From Cystobasidium ongulense (taxonomy: Eukaryota; Basidiomycota; Cystobasidiomycetes; Cystobasidiales; Cystobasidiaceae), in contig BQUP01000010.1 of the NCBI GenBank assembly GCA_022835595.1, positions 512,236 to 576,235 on the forward strand: a stretch of 64,000 nt of DNA, given 5' to 3'. The notes below the pieces were generated by a model. That model saw only the letters and a program-made list of their open reading frames with translations, made no database searches and was not told the DNA's origin. How positions within the stretch are numbered: position 1 is the stretch's first letter; the number at the start of each line of letters is the position of its first letter. A program made the translations under genes and the position numbers. Positions 32,232 through 43,866 of this stretch are shown piece after piece.

Positions 32232-34362
32232 TCACATCGACCGGTTGAATCGCATTTCTTCCGTATCATTTCGCTCCTTGGCAGCAGTACGCGAAGACGC
32301 TCTGAACCTCCATTCGATGACAGTATAGATACAAGCATCTACGATGCCTGTTCCGAGGACAAAGACCTTGTTCAGCATTTGGAGCCAAGGAGAAGGTGAC
32401 GCTTTCGTCGCTAGTGTTACTGCCAGACGGGACATAGAGACTGCTAGAATGACTCCGTACTGTTTCGAAGAGATAGAGTCAGTCACGCATTGCGCGATAG
32501 CAGCAGCAAAATCTCTGCGGGCATGCACACTCACGGCCAAAGGATACAACAGCATGAGATAAGACACTCTCCGGTTCTCTTCAGAAGCGGACAAGCGTCT
32601 TCCTTTCTCACCGTATGTCTCCGCTAATCCTGCATCATCAGAATCGACAGGATCAACGCTCGCCAAGGCTTCCCATAGCCCCATAATCGGAGCCTCATCC
32701 ATATGCCCTTCTGCCTGAGTTGCGCCCATCATACCGGGGAATTCCAATCTGCCCTGTCCATTTGTGAGAGTGAGCATGCTGTCTGTTCCTGGGCTGATCC
32801 CTTCATTCATGGAGACGATACCTCGAAGCGGTGATGCTTGAGGTAAAACAGATGACGTTGGGATGTTACGATGACGGCTCTCGTCAGCTGACGCAGCGGC
32901 AGAAGATCCAGGGGATAGTAGTGGAACGTCACTTTGCAACGTAGCTGTAGACTGCGATCCTTGCTGTCCTGTTGTGAACGCGACGCCTTTTCCGTCCGTA
33001 TTCAGCAAGAAAAGCTGCTCTTCGAACCCTTGCGGGCTATTGAGTATTTCTGCGCTATCTTGAAGTACGGGTGCAGAGTTCTCTCTATTGTGGTCCCGCC
33101 CTTCTGAATAAAGTGACTTCTCCATTGCACTCTCCGATACACTCGGCTGTGTCCGACGCCGGCCCGCCCAGCTTGGAAAGCGTCTTCTAGCAGCCGCAAG
33201 AGTACCCGAATCATCGCTGTCCTTCCTTGATACCTGGACAGTCATCTGATATTCTGCTAGCTTGTGTCGTAGCATGGCTGAAGACTGATCTTCAGCTTTC
33301 CTCGACGGTGTTTTGAACAGACTAGATAAGCGGTGGGATGAGATACTGCTAGGTCGTCTTTCTTCCAAAGAAGATCGTAGTCGATCTTCGGGCATAGGTA
33401 GATCTATTTCACTAGCCGGCGAAGGTAGCTGCACATGGAAGCTATTTTCATGAAGGCCAGATTCTTGCTTATGATGTGATGATGCTTGATGTCGAAAGAA
33501 GATATACAGTCGTACGTAGATGAGGATGATAATGGCAAAAGTGCCAGCTCGGGGAACGAAGAGAACCAAATTGCCATATAGGTAGGGCGCAACGATGGCG
33601 AAAAAGCAATAACCACCACCATCGACTGAAACGTTGAGAGCGGTTCCGATACCTGCGTTAAGTACGCTAAATGCGGATGATGTGTAAGCACATGGGTGTA
33701 AGCAGAAAGGATGACTGACATACCATATCAGCCATATCGATACCCAGATAATGTAAATTGCCTGTGGTCGATGCATGTAGTTGGCTATTCTTGACATTGG
33801 CTGTACTAGAGTTATATACGTGGTAATTGCGATACTGAGGTAAGATGTGTCAGAATTGCTCAATGGAAAACAGACAAATAGGTGTATAACGTACGCCAAG
33901 GTCCAAAAGCACCCTGCTACTACAAAAGTAAGGTAGAAAAAACTGTCGGCATTACAGCCAGGAGAATTGTTGGGTATCGAACCGTGATATGTAGACCAGG
34001 CTGAGGGTACAAGGACCTTAAAAAGAGAATCTGTCAGAGAAATGGACTTCTTGTTTAAGTTGAACAGGGCACTTACAGAGGTAGCTTGTAGAAGATCATT
34101 GACCGCCATCCCCAGGATCAGGCGGTGTCGGATCTTGCGTAGCTGCTTGGACAGTAGGAAAGGCACAATCATGACAAGGCTGCCGGCGAAGCTCTGTAGA
34201 AGTACATCTCAGCTAGAGTAACGGTGACCTCTATGAAGCCTGACGTACCAAACTGCAAACGATAATATTGACGTTGAGGGTAGTTTTGATTCCCCATCGC
34301 CTGCTGGCGGAGTCGAGAAAGCCCGGATCCGCCTCCGCAAAATCATAGCCGATAGTGGACAT
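32232..34362 (-). CDS. Seven-transmembrane G-protein-coupled receptor (fungal Gpr1/Git3-like)
   Basis: The start at 34362 gives MSTIGYDFAEADPGFLDSAS, then TM1 across a 55-nt intron (NVNIIVCSL / FAGSLVMIVPFLL). Helices that follow include LILGMAVNDLLQATS, SFFYLTFVVAGCFWTLA, the loop ITTYITLVQPMSRIANYM, QAIYIIWVSIWLI, FFAIVAPYLYGNLVLF and AGTFAIIILIYVRLYIFFRH. A large Ser-rich third cytoplasmic loop spans roughly 250 residues. NRRVSYLMLLYPLA then starts TM6, the typical Gpr1 C-terminal block, followed by LNKVFVLGTGIVDACIYTVI. It ends EEMRFNRSM at 32232. Four further introns (32460-32534, 33667-33723, 33835-33894, 34017-34076) are all multiples of three without stops, so the unspliced message also reads through. 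Ligand unknown; a nutrient or cAMP-pathway role is family inference. Confidence 0.87.
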
Positions 34363-35560
34363 GTGTGTTTTTGGAGTATGGTGGGTGTATCCATATAGAC
34401 GAGCTTGCTGTGTTGGCGAGGTGGTGTGCCTAGATGAGCAACTGTCACATCCAGTGGCGGACTTTCAAGCTGGCCGGGTGACTGACGGTCTATGCGCTTC
34501 GAGATAGCCGAGACACGTATTGTCGTGTTTAACAGCACGTCGCTTGCTCTATGCCCAGTTCATGACCCTCTGTGCTGGAGTTACGGTATCGCTTGTCTCC
34601 CGCCTCCCCGTTCAATGGGCCACAGTGATGCGGCGGCGGGTGTGTTTTCCAGCCCTGGTGTTGGTCGTGGTGTTGATGCGTGTTGATCAGAGGCTAAGCG
34701 AGAGAGAGAAGACTGCTCGCCGCAACAAAGCACAGCACTGCACACAGAATCAAGCTCCAAACTTGCTTGCTTCTAACATCCAACTCGAACTTTCTTCTTT
34801 GTGATCCGACTGTGCCTCGACGGAGAGGTGATCGAGACTGCCGGACTAGGAAGAAGTTGCTGATTTGTTGACACATCAGTCCTTGGTCTTTCCGATCCAC
34901 AATGTGTCACTGTGCTGGCACTTCTGACCTTGCTGCTGGCTCGTTGATGTTGAGAAGCCGTCCGTCTGCGTCGCACTTTACAAGCCTGCCTTTCCCAGGC
35001 TCGCAGTTCGAGGCTGCTTCACCAAGTCGCACGCAAAGCAAAAGAGCCCCAGCTGTATAAAGTACCTGGATGAACTAGACCAATGGTACCGCATATCAGC
35101 ATGCAAGGCACCTCGCCACAGCTGAGCATATCATACAGGTACCTCCTGCCACCTGAGCTTGCCGAATATCAGATCGATACGGCAGCGTTACCCATAATAA
35201 TTCCAAGCACGCTTGATCACTAACAGCACAAGATGTGAGCCAGCGTTCTAGAGCGCAGCTAACAGAAGCTCGAGCGCCTCACCGCGGGCAGTTGTCCATT
35301 TATTGGAAGTACACTTTACCGCGGCTGGATGATGCATGTACAGCGATCAAGAATTTCAGAAAGCCCCACACTTGAGTGCAAGCTGCTAGGCACAAAAACC
35401 TGGGGCTCCGCGGATGGCTCGCTAGACAATGGAGCTATGGAGAAATGGTGATTCGTCGGCTCATCTAATTCTAACCATTGGACATTGCACCGCTTTCTTC
35501 TGTTCAGGCAACTGCACTCTTCCCACAACTCCCCACTCTATCTATCAGAACAGTCACGAC
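34363..35560. promoter_or_regulatory. Divergent intergenic region between receptor and catalase-like gene
   Basis: About 1.2 kb, long for this window. The ORFs inside it (for example 35316-35528 minus and 34492-34804 plus) show no motif and overlap each other. It must hold both promoters. No specific site was recognised. Confidence 0.5.
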
Positions 35561-37220
35561 ATGGCTACCAACGGGTCGAATGATCAGTATATCAAGTGGT
35601 AGGTAAACACTCTACCGTTTCTCGATATTGGTACAGGCGGAGAAAGCTGAGTAGAAGTCACTGTCTTCGCGGCCTACAGGGACGCAAAAGGCGTCGAAGT
35701 AATCACTCCGGAAGAAGAGAAGCGTATCTGGGATGTCTCGAATCAATTCAACCGTTTTCAAATGAACAACTTGTAAGCTTCTGCTTTACTACCTTGATCG
35801 CCACCATTTGCAGTGCTCAATTGACACGTGCGGCGGCATATACGCATGCAGCGATGAGCATCACCACTGCTTCAGAGGAACTCACTTGAAGACCCAGGGA
35901 GTAAGTCCTCTTTCTCTGGTCCACCGTAATTGATGACGCTCTTATGCTCACGCTCCTATATAGTGCGTTATCGGAAAGTTCAAGGTTCACGATAACCTAC
36001 CAGACCATCTTCGCCAGGGCATGTTCGCAAAGCCAGGCACCTACGATGTCATTATGAGATATAGCTCCTTGACTCCAAAGCTTGGTATGCTAGTTTCACA
36101 TTGCAGTTCCTTGAAAATACCATGCTGACGCCAACGTTTCTACATGTACCAAAAGTCCCTGACAATATTCCAGCACCAAGAGGCATAGGAATGAAGATCT
36201 TTGGAGTAGAGGGAGAGAAGTTATGGGGAGAAGATAAACAAACCCAAGATTGGACATTCAACAATTATCCAATTCTAGAACTACGTAATCCTCAAGTTAC
36301 ATATGAAATTGCAGATTCTCTAGAGAAGAACTGGAACGATATTCCAAAGTTCGCTGCTGAGCAACAGAAGAGACCCGATGCCGATGTGGCTACTTATGGT
36401 GGAAGTTTACCCAACCAACATAGTTAGTATTCCGGGAATTGACGCAACTTCGCATGTCTGAATGGTCTAACCTTTTTCTGTTGTTCTACAGTGGCAGCCA
36501 TGCCCGAGTATTCGCAGGCAGCGTACAGATTTGGTGATTATGTAGCCAAGTTTGGTGTTTTCCCGAAAGGCGAAGAGCAGAAGAAGCTCTCCGACTGTAG
36601 GTCCCTGCCCCGGAATACTCAACTTTTGATAGACTATAGAAGCTGAACAGCAAAATGAGCAGGGCGAGTCAAGGAAAGTGATCCCATCACTATCTTGTCA
36701 ACCACTTTACAAGACTTCCACAAGAAGAACACAGTCACGTATTCTTTCTGTGCTCAGCTATTGAAAAATCTGGACGAGCAGCCAGTCGATGAGTGAGACA
36801 TTTCAGTTTCTGAGATTGCGAAAGGGAGCTCGTCTGACCCTTCATTCTCGTCTCGTTCAACAGCATTGGTATCGAATGGGACGAGAAGAAATATCCGTTC
36901 GAGGAGGTTGCGACTATTGAATTTGAGCCGCAAGACAGCTGGCGTCCCGAGTTTAGAACCTGGTGGGATGACAAGATCACAGTCAATAGCTGGCATGGCC
37001 TCAAGGAACACCAACCATTGGGAAGTACTAACCGCATGAGACGGGTTGTGGTACGTAGTGTCATTAGCACTAAACAATGAGGGTCCAGCTGACCGGTCTC
37101 TCTTGCCAGTATGCTGAATCTCGCAAGCTTCGACTCAAGGTCAACGGATACAAGGACTATATCGAGCCGGTCAGTATCAAGGATGTCCCTATGGAGCCTA
37201 TCTCTGTGGTTGCTGCCTGA
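35561..37220 (+). CDS. Catalase-like heme protein (SrpA-like/catalase core family)
   Basis: From MATNGSNDQYIKW a series of short exons gives AYRDAKGVEVITPEEEKRIW, FNRFQMNNF, QLTRAAAYTHAAMSI, then CVIGKFKVHDNLPDHLRQGM, YDVIMRYSSLTPKL, VPDNIPAPRGIGMKIFGVEG, DWTFNNYPILELRNPQ, MPEYSQAAYRFGDYVAKFGV and YSFCAQLLKNLDEQPVD. The end is VPMEPISVVAA at 37220. The R-Y-S-S...D...P-A-P-R-G-I-G-M-K block is the catalase-core signature for the distal heme pocket, but the protein is only about 370 residues, shorter than true catalases (about 500) and without their C-terminal flavodoxin-like region. Related fungal proteins act as peroxidases or fatty-acid hydroperoxide enzymes; the actual reaction here is not shown. 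Confidence 0.85.
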
Positions 37221-37915
37221 CCTTGTCCGTTTCCTGCATAATACAATGTTGTACCGCGCTTTTGTTTCGCTACACGTCGAATGTTTCAGGAAGTAGCTTA
37301 CTTGACAGTAATAGCAATAACCGTGTCTTTACGCGTAATTGTAGTACACGATGCGAATCAGTATAAAGTCGCAATCGAAGACATCAAGGCATAAGCATAT
37401 CATAACATAGAGGTCCACCCCCACAAAGCACGTGATTCGGCTCGTTGAACGTCCGCTTCGGGCGTTCGACATTATTTGCGATGAGATGGAAATTTGGGAG
37501 CTTGTCGAGACGAGCTAGCAGATCAGGACATGAAAGCTGCATGGCCGTTGATGATTGTGTGTATCTGTGTGCGAGCCTAGGTTGGACGTTGGGACCCTAA
37601 TCCGGCAAACAAAGCACCTGAACAAGACAGGCCAGTTGACTTGGGCAGGACTTGCAGACTGCTTGGACGTGCATAGCTGTCAGAGCACAGTCTTGTATAG
37701 CGAACCTACCGCAATTTGAGCGTGTGCAAACTCCCTTCGTCCGCCGTCTGCTGTGCTGTGGCCTTGCTTTACCTTTTCCAAAGTGCCGTAGTGGTAAACC
37801 TTGATCAAGTGAATGCTGCAACTCTGCTTCTCGCCAATATACTGTCAGTACAACCATACCCTCCCTACCAGCGCAGTGCGCAGCAGCAGTAGTAGTACCC
37901 CTCGAAAAAAGCTAT
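37221..37915. promoter_or_regulatory. Intergenic region upstream of the Zn2Cys6 regulator
   Basis: About 700 bases between tandem plus-strand genes. The first half is the catalase-like 3' flank, the second half the regulator's 5' flank. A minus-strand ORF at 37597-37857 has no motif and is not called. Confidence 0.5.
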
Positions 37916-40900
37916 ATGGATCGCAATCAGGCCTGGCCTGGCGAGGCGCCATCACAGCTCGCCGCAACCTCCACCCACGAGCTCTTCGGCAGCACCTCAT
38001 CTAACAATGGAGGACAGCAGCAGCAACAGCAAGGACAGCAACAACAACACTACCCATACGTGCAGCAAGACACTTCTGAAAGCTACTCTCACCAATTTGC
38101 AAGCGAGGCGGGCGTCAAGAAAACTGCCAGGAGGAACAGAAATGCTCTGTCCTGCGCCGAGTGTCGACGGTTAAAGCTGAAATGCTCGCGTATCTGGCCA
38201 TGCACTGTGAGTTTGCCTGCGCCTGTACGAATCGCTCAGCGGTCATTGCAATAGCTTAAACACACGAACTCGCTGCGTTGCACACACTTGTCTCCCCCTC
38301 ACAGAGCTGCGTCAAACGGTAGGTGTCTCTACGGCTTCAAAGCCGAAAGACCGAGCTGATCGAGGTCTCGCCTATCTTCTTCTTCCTTACCTCCACCTGC
38401 TTATCATATATACAGAAAATGCGCCCACATCTGTCCAGACGATGTCCTGAAAGAAGTAAGGCCATCGCGCTCGAAAGAAGTCGGGGCGCTGCAAAGTCGC
38501 ATCCGAGAGCTCGAAGCCACTCTTGCCCAGCAATCTGGCAATACGCATGCCGGCTATCGCACAAGACCACAGAGCCCTACGAATGCATCGTCATCCATAC
38601 ACGATGAAGGCTCGTATCAGTCTTACGAGCCATACAACGTTGCGACAGCAGCAGATGGAAGTCATCAGCCTGGTATCCAAGATGTAGCTGAAGTCATGGG
38701 CACACTCCTCCTTGGCGACGATGGAAGTAGCCGATATCTTGGAAAATCAGCTGCAAATGCTCTATTTCATGAGGATGGCTCCGATGATGGCGAGGGATCT
38801 GCAGGATCTCAAGATGATCAAGATGATCTGGCTAGTACTTTCTCTGGCCGATTCCAAGCAGGTGGCTTCCCCATGGTATCGAGGGGAGGTTTAGACGTCG
38901 AGGATTTCCAGGCAATGCTACCCCCACTACCAGAAGGACAGCGTCTGGCCAACGCATACTATACCAATTGCGCATATGTAAGTGGATCAAATATCCTGGA
39001 CTGTGCATGTCCTCGCCAAATCTAACTGTGTTCCATGCCCGTTTCTCGACCGAAACAACAGATGTTCGAGCCGTTGCGAAGGGATTCATTCGAAAAATAT
39101 CTCGCAGCAGCCTATACTTTCAACATGCCCGATCCCCTACCACTAGAGCAATTGGCTTGCGTATTCATAATAATGGCGTTGGGAGTTTCATTCGATCTAG
39201 AAGCTGAATTCAGAGATCCACAATCTACAAAATATCACAACATCGCTCAAGCTTGTCTTACGAACGCAAAGTTTCTCAATGTTCCTTCGTTGGCTTCTAT
39301 CCAGTGTCTACATCTCATGAGCACTTGGCAACTTACCACTCATTCTCAAACTGGCGCTTTTAGAGCTTGGCCTCTACTTGGACTTGCTGGAAGAATGGTC
39401 CTATCAACTGGTATTCATCGAGGTATGGATGTGTTCAGTACTGAGCAAGGTCTTCCTAAATCTATCTCTGACCTCTTTCACCAACAGATGGAAGTATTTG
39501 GGCTATCCCAGATCCACAACTCACTATTCGAAGACAGCTCTTCTGGGAGTTGGCCAGTTATGATCGCTTCCAAGGCCTCATCTTAGGTGAGTTTGTTAGC
39601 AGATTGTCATACTTATCGAAGGAGTAACCTGCTGACCGTATGTATATATATATATATAGGCCGTCCTTATATGCTCAACTCAAAGCATTTCGACACGCTC
39701 ATGCCAGAGGGTGGTCCTGAAAACTCGGGCGAGGTGAGTTTCTATGCTATCTAACTCTGCAAGGAACTCGACCAATGAAGACTAAATTCGGCCTTCGTTT
39801 TATAGTCCATCGAGTACCATCGTGCGAAGTGGCAGTTCTCCTTGCTGGTTGGAGAGCTTTGCGACGAATGCTTATCCGTCGGTCGACCAGGCTACGATAG
39901 TACGTCACTTCACTTGACTCTGACAGAGCTTTACGCGTGCATAACCTTGTTTACTTATCAATTCCTGCCTCTTCGCAGCCATTCTGCTACACGATAGGAA
40001 GATCCGAACATTCAAAGAAAATTTACCTAATTGGTTACGCTTTGACCCTCAAGTTGAATTATCACAACCCCCTCCTGAAGCTGGTTCGAGGGAGTTCAGG
40101 CAAATGAAACAGAGACATGCTCTTGTTGTCATGATTCACGAGACACTCCTGTAAGCTCTTTCTCGTTCGGTCTGCTTTCGGAGTAGTATAAGAGCATTCT
40201 AACAGATGTATTCTTCCAAGATTCTTGCATCGTGTTGCATTCGCGAATGCTATTGAAAATTACCCTGCAGAACCGGTAGGTTGACAGTTCTTACCTCGTC
40301 GATGATACTGTTACTGACTACTGTTGTGTATAATATTCAGCTTCGCTCCCCTTGGGCTCAAAGTGTCGTTTCGCTTTGTTTGGAAGCTGCTCGTACTCTG
40401 ATTGGAGTTACGAGAGCTGCTTTCCACAGCTACCCTAAGCTAGCAGGTAGGTCTTGCAAATGTTTATTTTTGACTGGTCTGTCGCCGAGTAGCTGACTTA
40501 TTGGTCGATACTCACAGCCCGATGGTGGCTCATACAGATCCATTGTTTCGGCGCTGCAACCTGTCTAGCCGCCGTCTGTATCAAAGCTCCGTAAGCATCC
40601 GTCAACCATGTATCATGCACTGTCCCGTATAAGACTGATGCATTCCAAATATTTGGCTGTACAGCGCTTCAGCCCTCACACGACTTGCCTGGGCTGAACT
40701 TTGCGATGCTGTCAATCTACTAGAAAACCAAGTACCGGAAGGTGGACACGCTCGAGATCTCGCTCCTCGCTTGAAGCGATTACGCGAGCAAGCACAACTC
40801 AAATTAGATGCGTACCAACAAAGTATTATATCATCCAATTATCCTGGAATTAGCGGTAACTACGATAGTAGTGATGCTCGAGCAGGTCCTCAAATTGGTA

Positions 40901-42633
40901 TTACAGGAATGGGAGATAGTCCAACTGAAGAGAAACCAAACCAAGAAGATGATAAACTTGCCGTTTTAGGTACTGCCACCAGAGTACTTGAAGGTAAATT
41001 GAGACAAAATACTAGAAATCATTCTCATGGTTATAATAAACATTCGGTTGGTAGTGGTGGTGGTAATAATTGTGGTAGCAGTAAATCTGGCAATAGCCCT
41101 TATGGATCGCTTAGTGGGCTTAACCCTGGCTCAGCTTCATCTTCTTCTACTTCATACCCATATGCGGCGAACCTTTATAGTCCTACTTTTGGTCAGCAGC
41201 AAACGCAAGCACAGGGAACTACACAAACTCAGCAAGCACAAAATGGTGATAGATCAGCTAGTGGACCCGTATACAGTGCCTCTACACCTACTGCACAGAC
41301 TTTACCTTTTGCAATGGGCAAAGGAGCTATGCCAGTCAATATTGGTTGTGTAGATCAAAGCTTGGCAGATTTACTAGCTGAAGTATCGTCGCCTAACAGC
41401 AGAGATCCTACGATATCAGGTGGTAGTGGTGGCTTAGGAGGAGAAGATGAGGATGAAGACTCTGCAATGATGTACTTCAACATGCCGTCTGGAAATACTC
41501 CTGTTCCTGGTGGTGGTGGACCACATTCTGGTGGAAGTACCAAAAGTGCAGGTGGTACTGAAGGAGGAGCGGATAATGCTTTCTCTACATTCAGTTTCAG
41601 TACGGGCAGAGATGGATTCAAAGCTCCTAGAAATCCACTGTCTTCTTCTTCAAACGACGCACCTATTTCGTTGACTCAAAATCCTACTCATACTTTACAA
41701 TCTGGAACAGTGTCTCAACAGCAACAACAAGCCAATAATACTTCTACATCGTCATCAGTTTCATCGAGCTATACTGCTCTTCCAGATGCAGGTGTTTCAC
41801 CTTCTTCTGGACTTGATTTTGGAACGCCATCTGAACTGGGAGGTATTTCAACGGCTGTCACTGGTAGCAATGATTCCAATTCCAATCCAGCGGATAATTC
41901 TGGTGGTAGTTCCTTCCTATCTTCTATTCCCGGCCTTCTGGCCACTTCACCGAATGCGAGCTCATATGGTGGCTATACACCTGATGGAAGACGATCTTCC
42001 ATCGCTGAAGGTATGCCTGATATGCAAAACCAACAACAACGGCTATCGCATGGACTATCATCTGCTACTCTACGTACTAGCAACCAAGGAGCTTCTACCT
42101 CTGGTACCCACCAGCAAGCTTACGCTGCGGATAGGAGATCAGGTAGTATCAATGAAGATAGTTATTTAGATACTGCTTGGATGGATTATTTCCCTACTCC
42201 TGGTGTAGGGTTATTCCCTCAATCCACTGGTCTATTGTTTGGAGCTTCATCGGGCGCTACGACTCCTAATGGTATTAATCCAACTGGTACCACTGGACAA
42301 TTTCAATCTTCAACTTCTTCAACGTCGATGTTGTCCCCACTTCCTGCTTCTTCTGGTGGCAGAGGATCCAACTCATACCCTGATTCAAGTATGCAGTATC
42401 AGCAACAGCAACAACCGCAGCCACAGCAGCAGGCGGGCATGCAGCAAGGTAGCAATGGCGGGCTTGTAGGCTATCCTAGTCCAACTCATCAACAGCAAAT
42501 GCAAGAGCAACAACAAACTCAACAACAACAGAGGAATAGATATCTACAACAACAACCTGGGCCTGGTGGAAATAATATGAACACTTACAGAGTTTATGAT
42601 GATTTATTTGGATCGGTCAATAATAGGTATTGA
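37916..42633 (+). CDS. Large Zn2Cys6 transcription factor with Fungal_trans middle domain
   Basis: The N-terminus has two poly-Gln runs, then a basic lead-in (KKTARRNRNALS) and the binuclear zinc cluster CAECRRLKLKCSRIWPCTSC then VKRKCAHICP, split by two introns. A linker coiled coil (SKEVGALQSRIRELEATLAQ) follows. The Fungal_trans region includes PPLPEGQRLANAYYTNCAYM, PLEQLACVFIIMALGVSFDL, SIQCLHLMSTWQLTTHSQTG, GAFRAWPLLGLAGRMVLSTG and IHR, then SYDRFQGLILGRPYMLNSKH and FRQMKQRHALVVMIHETLL. From 40771 a single exon encodes about 600 residues of Gly, Ser, Asn and Gln-rich disordered sequence with poly-Gln tracts, ending DDLFGSVNNRY. About ten introns; one near 39600-39660 contains (TA)8. Regulated genes are unknown. 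Confidence 0.92.
39643..39658. repeat. (TA)8 microsatellite inside an intron
   Basis: Eight uninterrupted TA units directly precede the AGG acceptor of an intron in the Zn2Cys6 factor gene, so the polypyrimidine tract is replaced by a TA run. Confidence 0.9.
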
Positions 42634-43866
42634 GGTGGTCGCCATTGCAAGATTGCAAGCAATAGGTGGCACGTCCACTCAGTTAGTGCAATTCTTTTCC
42701 TATGATCCGAGTTTGCTTTCCCTAGTACAATTGCTTTAGAGGCTGCTTAGCGTTTGAAACCGCTTGGAATGGTGAAGAAGCTTTATCAAATTGCAGTTTG
42801 ACAGCAACGTCTATTTGAGAGTGTGTTGTACCAAGTACCGACAATTCGGTTGTCATTATGCTATTATCTTCTTAACCTATTGCGGCGCAGTTTACTTTGT
42901 ACGGGTTTAGGGGATTTTCTTCTGCATAAAGCTCTTTTCTTTTCACCATGCAAGGAAGTTTATGCTGTTTCCAATGGTTTATACTTGAATAGACCCGAGC
43001 TGCAGCGTGCCACAGGGCATGTCAGCTTCGAGTTCAGCGCCACTGAAAAGTATCGGAATCCAGGCCACTGCAAAGTTGCCCGTGTCCGGCCATATCCATC
43101 ATCAGGCATAGAGACGCTGAATGACAGGCATGGCATGGTCTGGGACGGCCAGGTTCCATCGCAGTCCATCAGGCTCTTCCCTTCTACGCTGCATGAGTTG
43201 TTGTATATTTTGAGTAATATTTATTTATTGTTCCGTCTGCGCGCTGGCTGGCAGGATTTGCACGCACCACGACACGCCCTAAACTGCACTCCATCTTCGC
43301 CTCGACTGCGAGCGAGGCCGTTTCTGCCAGTTTTGGGCGATTGTTTGGGTGGGTCGTTTGCGCATTCCACGCCCGAGTGAGCGAGCGAGTGAAGAGGAAA
43401 GACGAGAAAGAAAAGAGAGAGGACAGGCTTGCTCCATACGACGCACGCGGTTGGATTACACGCCATAGCAGTGTGAGTGAGTGCGTACAGGGTGGGTGAC
43501 TCGCTTTCTTCCCTGTGCTCGTCGCTGCTTTGTGAGAAGATCGCATCGCATCGAATTCAGCAGCAGCAGCACCAGCAGAGGCAGAGGCAGACAGGCTGAC
43601 CATTGCATCTCATCCATCACCAGCCATACAGCCTCTGAACAGAGCACACCTGCATTGCTGCATTCACCTACACGCTGCGTTACTCCCCATCCATTCTACC
43701 CCATCCACCTCGACATTGCGCAACTTGCACAGGCTCGCTCGCTCGCTCGCTCGCTCGCTCGCTCTCCCGCTCACATCACCCGTCTCGACACGACTCGACA
43801 AGCCCAACAGCCAGCAAGCAAGCTGAGTGAGATAGCACACTCTCTCCTCATCGTCATCCATTCACC
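42634..43866. promoter_or_regulatory. Promoter and probable long 5' leader of the acyltransferase gene
   Basis: About 1.2 kb between tandem plus-strand genes. The last 400 bases are strongly C-rich on the plus strand with CACC/CTCC blocks and the GCTC repeat. This is typical of a highly expressed fungal gene's core promoter and leader. ORFs here on both strands are low-complexity and are rejected. Confidence 0.5.
43733..43764. repeat. (GCTC)8 tetranucleotide microsatellite
   Basis: Eight perfect GCTC units lie about 100 bp upstream of the acyltransferase ATG at 43867, probably in its promoter or 5' leader. Confidence 0.95.

Noticed and set aside
35316-35528. Minus-strand ORF of 70 residues upstream of the catalase-like gene
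   Set aside because: No motif, no splice support, and it lies in the expected promoter region.
41027-42469. Second-frame ORFs rich in Leu, Val and Ile across the Zn2Cys6 tail
   Set aside because: They are frame shifts of Gly/Ser/Gln codon runs. The frame ending at 42633 is continuous with the zinc cluster and Fungal_trans domain.
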